A stretch of 64,000 bases of DNA, from the NCBI GenBank assembly GCA_025618425.1, contig CM046842.1, forward strand, positions 30,334,081 to 30,398,080, written 5' to 3'. A model generated the notes under the pieces. The model saw nothing but the letters and a program-made list of their open reading frames with translations, did not search any database and was not told the DNA's origin. Of the stretch, positions 22,611 through 34,718 are shown one piece after another (positions within the stretch are counted from its first letter, which is position 1; each line of letters opens with the position of its first letter). Source of the DNA: Heliocidaris tuberculata. Its lineage: Eukaryota; Echinodermata; Echinoidea; Camarodonta; Echinometridae. Both the position numbers and the translations under genes were made by a program.

Positions 22611-24126
22611 GTCCCGAAATAGTCACCCCATTTTACCCATAAGATTTGACCCCTTAAAGTTACTTAGACCATCTGAGTCATTGACAAAAAGGTTGTCAGC
22701 CTGACCGTAGCCCCCAGGGCCCCCAAAAAGGACCCCAAAGTCGGGTCGATTTCACCCCATCTCACCCATGCACCAAACTTTGTCAGTAGGAAGTAGTATG
22801 ACTGGACATTACAAAACACAAAAAACTGACAAAAATTTTCGTTGGGATGGGGTGTCAGACAGCCCCTAAAAATTGGGATTAATTTTTCCCCTTGAAGCCC
22901 AGAGACCAAATTTTGTCAGAAGGAAGAGCTATGGATGTACATTCCAAAAATATAAAACCTGACAAAATTGTCCATCGGAAAGGGGATGTCAGACCCCCTG
23001 AAATGAAAACCCCAAAGTGCCCTTTGACAATGCTTTGCTCCCCAAAATGCTCTGTATGGAAAGAAAAACCATTTCTTACCTTCTGACTATGATAATTCAA
23101 AAGCGTTTCATTCAATTCACTTTAAATTTTCATAACATAATTTTGAGTATAATAATCTTCTTGAGGTACGATTTGGTGTTAATTAGTATTTTGGTTAATA
23201 AGTTATTACATTGTGAAAAATGAATTGCTTTCTTAAAAGTAGCCAAAAAATATTGTCAGGATTATGTAAACACACCCATTGACCATCTGACAAGGCATAA
23301 AAGAGAAGCTTGCTTGGTATCTGTGCAATTAACACATGAATAGTACATTTCAGCCTGGCAGTCACATACCACAGATACCTGAAAAGCTCTTCTATTATGC
23401 CTTGTAAAACAGGTGAAGATAGACAATGGGTGTGTTTACATAATCCTGACAATGTTTTTTGGCTACTTTTGAGAAAGCAATACGTTTTTCACAATTTTAT
23501 AACTTATTAACCAAAAGGCCAATTAACACCAAATTGCACCTCAAGAAGATTATTATACTCAAAATTATGTTGTGAAAATCTAAAGTGAATTGAATGAAAC
23601 GCTTTTGAATTATCATAGTCAGAAGGTAAGAAAATGTTTTTTCTTTCCATACAGAGCATTTTGGGGGGCAAAGCGTTGTCATAGGGCACAGCGTTGTCAT
23701 AGGGCACTTTGGGGTTTTCATTTCAGGGGATCTGATACCCCCTTCCCGATGGACAATTTTTTCAGTTTTTGTATTTTTGGAATATACATCCATAGCTCTT
23801 CCTTCTGACAAAATTTGGTCTCTGGGCTTTAAGAGGAAAAATTTACCCCAATTTTTAGGGGCTGTCTGACACCCCATCCTGACGGAAATTTTTGTCAGTT
23901 TTTCGTGTTTTGTAATGTCCAGTCATACTTCTCCCTACTGACAAAGTTTGGTGCATGGTTGAGATGGGGGTGAAATCGACCCGACTTTGGGGTCCCTTTT
24001 GGGGGCTCTGGGGGCTTAAACCGGCGGCTACGGTCAGGCTGACAATCTTTTTGTCAGTGACTTAGATGGTCTAAGTAACTTTACGGTGTCAAATCTTATG
24101 GGTAAAATGGGGTGACTATTTCGGGA
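22611..24126. repeat. 1.5-kb foldback, family E, with ~700-bp arms
   Basis: The left arm runs from GTCCCGAAATAGTCACCCCA to about 23325 and the right arm from about 23370 to TATTTCGGGAC near 24126. The loop is ~45 bases (around AACACATGAATAGTACATTT). The mirrored pieces include GACAATTTT, CCAAATTTTGTCAG and AAGCGTTTCATTCAATTCAC. In the right arm GCGTTGTCATAGGGCACA is present twice in a row near 23672-23707. The paired ORFs on both strands are shadows of the mirrored arms. Confidence 0.88.
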
Positions 24127-24159
24127 CAGGCTCCTGGCCTAGGAGTTTTTTCACTGATT

Positions 24160-24240
24160 GTTTTGCTAATTACAGAGGATTGCCGTGCTTAGATGTTCGT
24201 GGCAGTGTTGCCGCGACTCACGAGACCGGTTGATTGACGT
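24160..24240. repeat. Fragment related to the 28.2-kb element
   Basis: TTTTGCTAATTACAGAGGAT and the following ~60 bases through GAGACCGGTTGATT match the reverse complement of about 28190-28262. Confidence 0.6.
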
Positions 24241-24251
24241 CATCAAAATAG

Positions 24252-24303
24252 ATGTATTATATATATATATATGAGCAGTCAAGAGAGAGAGAGAGAGAGA
24301 GAA
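24252..24303. repeat. (AT)n and (GA)n microsatellites
   Basis: TATATATATATAT near 24258 is followed by a GA run at 24283-24301. Confidence 0.9.
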
Positions 24304-25072
24304 AAAAAAGCATACTTATATCCAGAATTCATGAAAAGCATAAATGACAGGTCCATAAAATGATAATAATAATAATAATTTTTAAAACAGGTGTAAATTA
24401 TATAATCTTATCATCAATAAATGAACGCCGATGGTATTAAACAATAACATTCAAAATGGTTCCAAGCAGGAAAGTAGAGTCGGAAACGTACGTGTATGTG
24501 GCCATGGTAAATATTTTCATTACATAAAAAAAGGCGTTGTGGTCTCATTGCATTATTTTGAGATTTAAATGTGTTATCCCTGTAGTTAATACGTACAATA
24601 CGTCGCTGCGAGGTGATAAGAATTATAAACAGCCAAATCAATTCCACAAAATGAGCTCAAAGAGCTGTGCCAGTATCCATTGATTCGTGAAAATGACCAC
24701 TTAAATGACCAATTATCATCTTTTTAAAACATGGCTAAATTCCTCAGGATTAATTTAATTTATATGCTAATAAAATTCATATCACACTGTAAGGACGTAC
24801 GGTGCTGGTAAATGAAACTGCGCAATTGCAAGCCGGATCTTTATGAATTATTGAACTACAATTCTGACACTTCGAGACCAGGAAAATTATTCCATATTAT
24901 TTTAAAAATAGATCAAACTACTTTTTAAAAATACGCTAAGTTAACGCGAGAAAAAAGAAGATGTATATGATTCAGTCTCCTAATCATAACTGTGTGTGGT
25001 TTAGGGCCTTTTTGCAGTACCAGCTTGTCAAAATAATATGTGAACAAAGGTGGCGGCACCTGCACGGGAGCA
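24304..25072. other. AT-rich spacer
   Basis: Only a short (AAT)n run at about 24361-24380 stands out. No coding signal was recognised. Confidence 0.45.
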
Positions 25073-25281
25073 GAGCGCGTTGATAGAGAGAGTTGTGACA
25101 CGCGCATAATAAGCATGCGCGTATGCGGTCTTTGTTTAGAACATGGCGGATCATGGAGCTCCCAATACAATAGTTCCCTTTCACGTACATTCTCTATGAG
25201 ACGGAACTTTTTGAAGCTCCATGAAATGACTGACCAATTAGAAGCAACCTCCAGTGTCAGAACTCTCTGTATGGATAGCTC
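25073..25281. mobile_element. Foldback MITE, family I, with 12-bp flanking direct repeat
   Basis: The element begins GAGCGCGTTGATAGAGAGAG and ends CTCTCTGTATGGATAGCTC, inverted. The 12 bases TGCACGGGAGCA flank it on both sides (25061-25072 and 25282-25293). An inner inverted pair surrounds CATGGAGCTCC. A second copy is at 59185-59865. Confidence 0.75.
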
Positions 25282-25293
25282 TGCACGGGAGCA

Positions 25294-27096
25294 AGACGAA
25301 CATAGGTGGGCATTAACCTTTCAAACATCGATTCCAAAACAGAGAACTGCAAGCGTCGACAGCATCCACAAGTCCTTATTCAGAGGTCTCTAAAAACATG
25401 TATGTGCTAAGGTAGGTGGTTTTACACAATGCTTAATGAGGTTTCAAAAGTAAAATGCATGGCAGCTAGTGCAAAGATGGATTCACAAAGGTTAAAGTGT
25501 CCCAATCACCTGAAAAAATAATTTGTGTACCTCCAATAAATATAAACTTAATCTCAAAGAACTTTATCTGGCATTCTATGGGTCAACAATTCAGGAATAT
25601 GAAGGAAATAAAGGCTAACATGAAGGTGCGAGCGCGGAACCGAACTCCAAGTTGGGTTCCACGCGAGCCCTTATCTTGGCGAGCGCGTACAGGTGCGTCA
25701 AGAAGTCTACTCACGAGTCGCTTTTACGGTTATCTCTTCATGGAAGTAATATTTGAAGCCCATATTTTGAATAATTATAGTATAATGACATGGAACCTCT
25801 AACATACAGAGCAAAATATGTTTTGATGATTGGTGGGGGTAAATTGGTTTGATCATACCATTTTTTATGACTTATAATGCCATGCCTTGTTTGTGTCTTT
25901 TCGGGTACAGTGTTGTCTAATTTCGCATATTTTGGTGGGCGGATAAAAAAGAAAGAAAGTGCAATTCACTAGGCAATTACCCACAATCCCGTATTGAGCA
26001 ATCGAGTAATTGCGATCGTTACTGATCATTCGTAAACACTTAGACTTGCTTTTGAGTCGGAGCCCTCTCTTCTTCCAAATACATTACTTACTCGGAAAAT
26101 TCAATATGAATTTACGAGGCCACTGATTAGGGGGGGGGGGAGCGAGAAGGGGTCCTATCGTCTAATTTTCTTGTTCTCTTTTCCTTCTCCCTTTCCTTTG
26201 GTTCCTTTTTTCTTTTCTTTTTCTCTCTTTTCATTTTTTCCGCTATTCGATTAGTAGCTACGCCACTGCGTAAACGAACGCGCATCAGGCGTTAAAAACT
26301 GAAATAGAATTAATTTCATGGACATGTTTATTTTCATGAGATAGTCAAATTTACTGCCGTCATTATTTTCTAGGCCCACATGAATATTCATTAATGGGTG
26401 GCAACTCAATAGATCTACATGATTCAACCAACAGTCAGCCGTCAAGGCACTCTTTCTGATTCCGATCGCAAACATGTATATTGTTAGAAATCGTAATTTT
26501 TATTTCATTAAGATAAAAACATATCATTAGAGAGGGTAAAAATAGCTCTGCTACCTTGGTTTGGTTTAATATTATTGTAGCATGCATGAAAATGCACCCT
26601 CTATTGTAAATATTATTTAGATTATTCATAAGCTTTTAGCCTGTATCCTGTCCTGTTATTTTGATCTTTTTTATATTGCACACAGAATTATAACATGTGC
26701 TGGCTGTTTGTATTCAAGTTTATTCCATAAGATTTAAGCCCTATTCTCTTTGATTCCATTCCATTAGCTTAATCCTTCTTTTATGTCACATGTATTCTAC
26801 ACCTTAATAGCCACCCCTCTATTCATGTCTGAAGTCCACCATTGTGTTAAGCATGTTAAGTGGGATATTATGGCAGCTTTGATGTGTTTTGATCATGCCT
26901 CCTTGAAAAAGCTGCTTTGATGACTGAATAAGTTTAGTGTTCCATTGTTTTAATATGTTTTCTAGGAAACTGATGTTGCCATAGGAGTGGTCAACTAATA
27001 AGCTCTTGGCCAATTAGATGTATAACTTTGATTAAAGCCCAACCCCTAAAAGGTGTAGTGTCCAATGAGATGATACCAGTATGAATGATTAATTAG
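25294..27096. other. Spacer with one partly duplicated segment
   Basis: A segment at about 26385-26460 (ATTCATTAATGGGTGGCAAC and following) is related to about 30880-30980, so it is a repeat. A poly-G run lies near 26131-26140 and CT-rich DNA follows. No gene was recognised. Confidence 0.4.
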
Positions 27097-27104
27097 GTAT
27101 AAAA
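27097..27104 (+). promoter_or_regulatory. Candidate TATA box
   Basis: GTATAAAAG, flanked by AATTAG and AAGATCC, matches the TATA consensus. It lies ~170 bases upstream of the ATG at 27272. Support is by motif only. Confidence 0.35.
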
Positions 27105-27271
27105 GAAGATCCCATGTATGTTTTAGTCACTTGGCTCCCCCTTCTTGGCTCCCCCAACTTATCTCCTACCACCCCTCCCCACTAACTGACCCTAACCAAT
27201 ATCGAAGTCGTCTGAAGTTTGACCATCCTAGTTTGAACAAAGTCATCATCTAAACTCCAGTGATCCAGTGT

Positions 27272-27502
27272 ATGATCAACATGTTCCTGTCACTCGTGTG
27301 CATGCTGTATGTATCCGGTATCCTGGTACCGAGTGTCGTTTCTACTCATCATGTTCCTGAGCTATTTCTTCCAGTATTAGATGTCGTCATCCTTTCTATT
27401 CCTGCATTGTCGTCATCATCGTCCGCGTCGTCCGCAGTAGCTAAGGCAGTGCACCAGTACAAGTCGCGATATCGCATATTTAGACATCCGCGTTGCATGT
27501 AA
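27272..27502 (+). CDS. Candidate short secreted protein or first exon
   Basis: ATG at 27272 starts MINMFLSLVCMLYVSG, a strong signal-peptide-like hydrophobic start, then a Ser-rich stretch and a basic C-terminus KSRYRIFRHPRC. The frame stops at 27500-27502 (76 residues). The stop overlaps TGCAT|GTAAGT, a good splice donor, so it could equally be a first exon ending in phase 2. Upstream is a TATA-like box at 27097; downstream an AATAAA occurs at about 27708. I recognise no family. The donor phase does not fit the first receptor exon seen at 38808, so the two are not joined. A chance frame cannot be excluded. Confidence 0.3.
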   Translation: MINMFLSLVCMLYVSGILVPSVVSTHHVPELFLPVLDVVILSIPALSSSSSASSAVAKAVHQYKSRYRIFRHPRCM

Positions 27503-27706
27503 GTGGCCACTGTACTAACGATCCCTCCCTGACTAACCTCTTCCCATCCCTTATAGTATTCCCCTCAATGACTGTGATAGTTTAAGTTATTTTAAGTATT
27601 GTTTATATACATGGTATAGGTTCTAAACATGGGCTTTTAATAGAGTGAAATCGATTATTAATGATATCTGTAAATTGATTCTAGTTGTTATTTGTTAATG
27701 GATAAG

Positions 27707-27713
27707 TAAATAA
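27707..27713 (+). terminator. Candidate polyadenylation signal
   Basis: GTAAATAAAATATTTTATG contains AATAAA, about 205 bases after the candidate stop codon. A TGT-rich stretch follows. Motif only. Confidence 0.3.
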
Positions 27714-28031
27714 AATATTTTATGACACTTTAATGTACATTGTGTCCCAGCGCTTTTGTTTATTAATTTTCCTTATCTTTTATTTGGAATTTGTTTATTT
27801 TATTGGTCTTGTGACTAACCCCCATCCGAGTTGGAACCTTCGCTAGCAGACCAAAAATCCGGTTCCTTCTCGGTTCCCGAATTCACTGCTTTTGCAGTGA
27901 AGGACAGGAGTAGGGAGGTTAGATTATCATAATTGTCATGTTTTTATCAGATTACAACTTTTAATTCACCACTATCGCGAACTATTTCGTCCTTTGCGTT
28001 CCGGACGCGTCTTTTCGTGCCATTCCGTGTC

Positions 28032-28262
28032 TACCACAGTCACACCGTCAAACCGACCCCACACCGACTCCAAATCGACCGATTCTTGGCCGTTGGTGGC
28101 TAAGGAATTTTCTGATCGATCTGTTGTCGGTCTGGGCGTCCGTCTTGTTGGTGTGACTGTGGTATGATACCACAGTCACACCAACAAGACCGGTCAAGTG
28201 AGTCAAGGCAACATTGACATGAACATCTAAACAAGACAGTCCTCTATAATTAGCAAAACAAT
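28032..28262. repeat. Foldback element abutting an inverted partial copy
   Basis: TACCACAGTCACACC at 28032 and GGTGTGACTGTGGTA ending at 28164 bound a ~133-bp palindromic element with repeated CGACC/GGTCG motifs. After TGA the same terminus starts again in opposite sense (28168), giving a perfect hairpin with 23-base arms at 28142-28190. The second copy runs to about 28262 and is related to 24160-24240. Confidence 0.75.
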
Positions 28263-29768
28263 GCATAAAAAAGACTCCCTAAACTCTCAGTTCCGTTTGG
28301 AAACGGTTGCACAAATCAAGATGCATGATAATGAATAAATCAAGTCCTTCATTCACGTCATGTCGTTTCTCATAACTATTACATGGATTATCAAAAAGAT
28401 CAAACTTTTTTCGCATTATGGAGGAGATCAGTTACATTACGGGTACTCTCATAGAAGAATTGGGCAAATTTTTTTTCTAACATGACACTGGACACTAATC
28501 TTTTTTCTAATCTTTGAGTATTTTGTTCTAACCCTGCATCAGATTGGATAAAAGTTCTTCTTCATCGTTTGGTAAATTTTTTGACCTACAAATTACTGGT
28601 TCAACAAACTTTACCTAGCTTGATATAAGAAGTTTAAAAATCGGGCATCATTTTCTCAAGCCTAATTTATTAACTTTTGTTGGTAAATAATTTGTTTGCC
28701 CCCAAATCAGATAAAGACAATCGCCAAAAATTGGTCAAGCTTGCATTAACTGAATTGGTTAAAATAGCTCAGATATTGGTAAATTCTTTAAAGTAGATAT
28801 TCAAAGCAAATCACAAATATGCTCAATAATGTATCTCTAGAAACTAGAAAGCTTGCAGATGGTAATCGTATAAGTTTTACGTTAACTGCGTGTTTGATGA
28901 TTAAAAAATGGCACAAATAAAAACGCTTCTCAGCATCTGGGATATCAGAGCGATTCGCCAGAAATATACCCATGTTTTCATGACGTCACATCAGGTACCA
29001 ATCCTGCCTAAGCAGACGACGTCCTATATCAAGTGAACGTAACTGCAATGCAATTATTTTTAAATTATAAAGAGTTTGGTGTGTTTCACCATGACCGTAT
29101 TTCTTCACATCATTCTAAAAGGGAAGTGAAACCGTTTCTAGTAACTAAAATCTTTTGTTTGTAAAAAGTCATGATAAGGGTCAATGATCAATCAAAGAAA
29201 TCATCCTTTCGAATTGTAAAGCCCGCTGAATTATAGCATGGATGGTATTCGTTCCCTCTTGAAACGCCGACATGTCGCGGTGCATGCAGCTGAAAATACA
29301 ATGGCATCTTATTTTGTTTACAAGCGATTGATTCCTTTATTTTTTTAATGCTGCATTTTTCATCAAAATAATACCATGCAGGAAATTTAGAGTGAGGCAA
29401 CAAATAAACATTTATACTGACGCTAGCGAAGTAAGAGAAATAAGTGAAGATGAGATGACAAAACTGCCACTCAAAATGTGTAAGATGTTATGGGGCATCA
29501 TCTGTTAGGAAGGATTGCTCCCCGGTATGACGTCACATATCTCAGTAGCGTTCAAAGAGCTCTATAGGTGCTATAGCGGGGCTGTGTTATATCATTTTAT
29601 AATTGATAATAATCATTACTTCAAATTTTTCCAAGCGTTGAATTTTGATGAACCTTGTTCAATCTAAGCTTTACCTATGCAATAATAAAAATTAAATCAA
29701 TATTCAAAATCAATGAAATTCTACTTTAACCACCGCTAGTGGTTGCTCAACCTTTTACGAGTGTTATA
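28263..29768. other. AT-rich spacer without recognised features
   Basis: No gene, RNA or clear element was identified. Short frames here lack homology or compositional support. Confidence 0.4.
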
Positions 29769-29770
29769 TA

Positions 29771-30658
29771 CAGTGCATCAAAAAAGTAAACAGTTGGAAA
29801 GAGTACCCCCAAATAAATATTACTGAATATTTTCAATATATTTTCATTCTTGTAGACAGCTGAGGGTCCCTCCTATACAATAACACCAAAAAATCTGACT
29901 ATATTACGCCTGAGTGATCTCAAACCACTTTTGTGAAAGGGTGCAAAATTCAGATTTGACAAGAATTGGTATTTGTTCTGGATGGTATCAACAAAGTTGA
30001 GAACCGTATGGAATCGACAGTTAGAAAAAGTCTCCACAAATAAATATTTCAAAATATTTTAAGGAGGACAAATTCATACCTGTGGTTAGCTTACAATTTT
30101 TTCTATCAAATGACACTAAAATATTTCCCAATATTTTATGCTTGAGTGAGCAAGAGCCACTTTTGTGAAATGGTGCAAAATCCATTCTTGACAAATGTTT
30201 GTTGTTTTTCTAGCTGGTATGAGCCAAGTTCATAGTCATGAAAAGACTTCGAAATTTTATATTCTGATCATTGAAGGACTATTTATGAAAGAACAGACTT
30301 TGTTCAATGTATTTCATGATATATCCCATCAAAACTGTATGGCTGAGTAAGCAAGCCAGATTTCATAAATTGTCTTTGATTGATCAGAATATGGAAATTT
30401 CTAAGCCTTTACAGGACTCTCAGCTCGGCTGATACAGCCAGAGCCAAATGAATATCAATTCTTGTCAAGACTGGATTTTGCACCCTTTGTTATTATTGGC
30501 CTTTGCTCACTCAAGCATAAAATATTGTTAGATATTTTGGTGTCATTTGATAGAAGAGACCCTAAGCTATCCACTGGTATAAAAATTTCCTTAAATATTT
30601 TGAAACATTTATTTGGGGAGAATTTTTTCCAACTGTCTACTTTTTCTGGGACGCACTG
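29771..30658. mobile_element. Mariner-like foldback element with TA flanks
   Basis: CAGTGCATCAAAAAAGTAAA at the left is mirrored by TACTTTTTCTGGGACGCACTG at the right, and TA flanks both ends (29769-29770, 30659-30660). The arms stay complementary over long stretches, for example ATTTATTTGGGGAGA. No transposase frame remains. The interrupted copy is at 2554. Confidence 0.8.
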
Positions 30659-30660
30659 TA

Positions 30661-31532
30661 TATCAGTGTCACTGCTTCATCTTCATTTCCAATACCAATA
30701 AAAAAAAAATTAAAAAAAGAGGGAAATTATTCAAATGTCCGCGTGCAGGAAATGGCCATTCCCTTTGCAGTAAGCGAGCGTATATGGCTGGTTGGCTTTT
30801 GAGCATTTTACCCAAGTTTCCATAGCAACGAATCAAACATTCGGTTCCACCACCAACGGAATGAATTCACCAGGTTTATATGAATATGCATTAATGGGTT
30901 GCAACTCGACAATCATGACAATGGGACAATGGATCTCCATGGTTAGACCAACCGTTATCAGCCAAGTCACTCTCCTGGCCTGATATTGAGTCAATTAGCT
31001 TTAGCGCATTTTACCCTGGCGAGGAATCAAACATTCAATGTTGCTTCCTTCCTCACTCAGGAACCTTGGTCGTTTTTTATAAATACCGCCAATCAAATAA
31101 AGACTTTCTCCCAAAACTCTAGCTGCCCATATCCACCAGTTTCGTCAGTTCGGCTCGTAACCTGTAGAAGTCAGCGAAAGCGACTTTTCAAACCATACGC
31201 TCTTCAGAATATCAGTCATATTCGACTCTTTCATATCAGATGGTCAAAGTTTTGGATAATGTTAGCTAAAAACTACATTTCCCAAGAGAAGGCTTTTTCT
31301 TTCCATCTTTAAAGGAACCCGTATATTAAGTCTAGTACTTGCTAACAATAGCATTTACCAGTTCACCATTTTTGAGATGGACTTGCTCATAATAGCATTT
31401 CAACAACTTGGCCATTTTCGAGATAGACTTCGGTGTTCGAGTTCGTTGGTATAGTGCTTTTGGAACGTTCTGAAGCATATTTGGAGCCAAGTTTGATTAG
31501 AATGGTGAGTAAACTTAACAGCAGTTAATGAT
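30661..31532. other. Spacer, no supported gene
   Basis: It includes the segment related to 26385-26460 and some AT-rich DNA. The frame at 30986-31312 shows no family signature. Confidence 0.4.
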
Positions 31533-31936
31533 TTAACCCTTTCAGGACAGGAATTATTTAAGGGCTAAATTGATCACATTTCGTTCTTCAAATTGGCAAC
31601 AATAATATTTTTCTTTTAGTGCTACATGGTTCTAATGATATGTAATGTCTTGAAAACAATATACTAAAAAACTTGAAAAAATTGCCAATTTCAATAAAAA
31701 AAAAACAAGGATTTTGTACCTCTCAATGTGATGCTAATTCAAGGATTCTAAAGCTTATTCTTTTTGTAAAAACTCCTGGTGTCAAATGCAATGTGGTCAT
31801 GCAACTGAAAGGGATACAGTATGTGCAGAATTTTTTTGCTCTTTCTACTCATGCATCTGGTATATTTTTTAGAGGCCTTAATCAAAAGTTATTTATCAAA
31901 ACCACAAAATGTGGTAAATTGTCTCAAAAGGGTTAA
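31533..31936. mobile_element. piggyBac-like MITE, family F, copy 3
   Basis: TTAACCCTTTCAGGACAGGA and TGTCTCAAAAGGGTTAA form the tips; TTAA at 31533-31536 and 31933-31936. The interior frame of 87 codons is a shadow that also appears, mutated, in copy 4. Confidence 0.85.
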
Positions 31937-33013
31937 GAGCTATCTTTAAATCTGATTCAAATGTGCGAATATTCAGTTTTTCGTAATGATGGTAATCTAT
32001 ATTCTTTTCTTTAAACGTTTGCGCGTGTGAGTGGGTGTGTGTGTTCGCCTGTGTGTTTGACATATTCAGAAATCGTTCAAATTATCATATGATTTGTGAT
32101 TGAATTGTTTTAAAACTCATCTGTTTGTATTTTTTAAAGAGGTCATTCTTATCTGTCTATGCAATATATTGTGAAAACATTTTTTCCCTTAAAAACTGAC
32201 ATTGTTTAGATGATACTGCAAATAAACAATTTAATATATCAAAAAGACATGGAATGCTACATAAATAATAGCAGAGAATGCATTTATTCAATATGTTTAT
32301 CATATGTAATCGTATAATTTTGTGGTTGGATTAGCATGGGCGCGCTTGCTAACAGGTGACTGGCTGAAATGCTCCCCAGAGGAGTGAAGAGTGTGGACTT
32401 ACTTGTAAAGTGCGGAATCCCAACTGAATCCAGTGACCGGGGTAATAATGCTGTAAGCAGTTCGGTCGGTTACATTGTAACTCGTAAGGCGCTATTATAT
32501 GAAACGGCTTTTATTATTATCATTATTACTGTAAAATCTTCACAATATCATATCTGAAAATTTATAATACAAAATAAACAATAACATTTCTGAAGTGAAA
32601 TAAAGATAAATATATATATGAGTATACAAGGCAGAAATGTAGTAATTGATAAATTTTTGGCGTTTAACGAACTGTTTCAAATAATCAGCAGTTTTTCTTT
32701 CCCATGCGAAGTTTTTAGATACTTGTACTTTAATTACCAGACCTTTAAATAACAAAACTTTCGGCCTAAAAAAAATTTATAAAGGCAGACAAATCATAGA
32801 AACGATCAAGAATTTGAGGGGAATCGGATAATTGAAAGGAAAATTATGGATGTTTTATGACATGAGGAATAAAAAAAGATCAGTGTTATGTAGGCTATTT
32901 ATTGAATAAAGCACCTTTGCTGCGCTTGAGTTGACATCAATAAACCCAATGGCCACGGGAGATGGGAGGCTCCTATGTTAATCCTATGGGAAAGAGAGAA
33001 TTCAGTAGTCAAC
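31937..33013. other. Spacer containing a SINE S2 fragment
   Basis: The stretch 32328-32525 matches the 3' half of the SINE at 4041-4905 (CAGGTGACTGGCTG, AACTGAATCCAGTGACC, AAGGCGCTATTAT). It ends in an ATT-rich tail. The rest is AT-rich without coding signal. Confidence 0.6.
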
Positions 33014-33153
33014 AGGGGAGCGTTTCATCAAGTGTTTTGTAAGTGATTTTAACCGACAACTGTTATAAGCTACTGAAATCCTTGCATCTGATTGGCTGAG
33101 AGCAAATTTGTCGGTAAAAATCACTGACAAAACGCTTGATGAAACGCTCCCCA
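33014..33153. repeat. Short foldback, family B, copy 6
   Basis: The GGGGAGCGTTTCATCAAGTG start and its mirrored GCTTGATGAAACGCTCCCC end are nearly perfect. The core is in reverse orientation (TGATTGGCTGAGAGC). The stem is of the GTCGGT/ACCGAC type. Confidence 0.85.
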
Positions 33154-33419
33154 GGTCTATATACACATTTTATTCAAGAATATTCACCCTATTCATAAGA
33201 ATTTTTGCGAAGAAAACGATGTTCATTTTATTCTTTACTCGTTTTGATTTTCTTATTTTCCTTTTAAGTATTTTTAAACAAACGATTCATAGCGATTATT
33301 AACTAACACAATACAATATCATGATTGTACATCAGTCAAATGTGAAGAAACTGATAAAGATAAGAAAAATGATGATTATATCGATCTATAGGTACTATAG
33401 GTATACACGTAAACTGATT

Positions 33420-33790
33420 TTCGGGCAAAAGGCGTCCCCGTCGGCAATGGGCAGCAGCCCCCCCGCCCCAAGGATTTTCAAAGTTCCGATATTCGGGCAA
33501 CCAACACTTCATATTTGAGCTGCAGGGTGCCAGAATATCCACATATTTGGGCAACGAGATTCCCGGATATTTATGTAACTTCAGTATCTGTACATTTTTA
33601 CTACGAAAGGCTTTTAAAAATTTGCTCGCTCGCTTCGCAAGCTCGCAAAAGTTTAGAAATTGAAAAGTTGATATTCTGGCAAAAGGCGTCATCTGCGAAT
33701 TTTTTTTTTCATTTTTAGCTGTGTGTATGGGGGAGAGATTTTTGTCGGCAAATTTCGGTGTCACACAAGCCCTCATTCAAAATGTTCTAC
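33420..33790 (-). repeat. Copy of the 6-kb tandem-repeat unit
   Basis: On the minus strand it reads TGACGCCTTTTGCCAGAATA, then the GCGAAGCGAGCGAG-type motif, then CCCAAATATGTGGATATT, in the same order as the units at 6205 and 6444. A further partial copy occurs at about 34350-34520. Confidence 0.65.
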
Positions 33791-34066
33791 TGACGCCCCT
33801 GACGACTGAAACATTCTTTCCACTGAAACATAAAAATTTTATTTTGAGAAATTGGTGCATAAGTTACAGTAAATGGGTCGTTGATTCCAATATCGTCTGT
33901 AGTCATATGTATTCGATTGATATCGGTATTATTATAATTAGAGATAAACATGAAAATAGTTGATAATTACAAAGGACATATTGACAAACTTAAATATTTA
34001 CTTGATTTTGGCAATATCTGCCCTGGCAGGAGACTCATTCTCATTCTTTCCTAGGTAGATCTTTCC

Positions 34067-34312
34067 AATGGGTGATTTCAAGTTCGGTGTTGGTGTTGGT
34101 GTTGGTGTTGAGAGCGTGAATTGGGCTGCTGATTCTAGCCCCAACACCGAAATTGGGTTTATAAAAATAATACCAATCACATTATTGATAGCTCAACACC
34201 GAGTGAAGTCAATCCCAGCACCAGCTTCATTTCAGGTTCGGTGTTGTGGCTGGTGCTAGTTTTGCCCCAACACCAACACCAGCTTTCAACACCGAACTTG
34301 AATTCACCCAAT
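34067..34312. repeat. Foldback element, family D, copy 2
   Basis: It is the reverse-orientation counterpart of 7669-7912, with very few differences visible by eye. Confidence 0.85.
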
Positions 34313-34569
34313 GTAGGTCCACATGTACTCATGGTACTTGAATCTACCCATTCCCGACGGGGACGCCTTTTGCCCGAAAATCATTTTTTTCTATTTCTAA
34401 ATTTTTGTGAGTCAGCGAAGCGATCGAGCAATTTTAAAAATACATTTCCTGGATAATAATGTACAGAAGTTACATTATTATCCAGGAACCTCGCTGCCCA
34501 AATATGTGGATATTCTGTCCTTTTATTATTGAACCCGAGAGCAATTTTGAAATTGAATTCAACTTAATT

Positions 34570-34690
34570 CAAGATTCAAGATTCAAGATTCGAGATTTAT
34601 TGTCCAAATATAATACAGAAATTTGCTTTCCCTTGGTGTTACATGCAATATGTGAAAGATAGACAAAACATGGTATAGTGTGCTAAGAGA
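34570..34690 (-). mobile_element. 5'-truncated LINE 3' end, antisense
   Basis: On the minus strand the segment ends in AATAAATCTCGAATC followed by three repeats of TTGAATC. Short tandem repeats after an AATAAA-like signal are typical of CR1/L2-group tails. It is different from, but similar in style to, the LINE tail at 43041-43062. Confidence 0.5.
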
Positions 34691-34718
34691 GCCTAAAGGG
34701 CGATAATACAATAAGCAG

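Noticed and set aside
22664..23877. Paired frames on both strands (81-126 codons)
   Set aside because: Mirror images produced by the arms of the large hairpin. No family resemblance.
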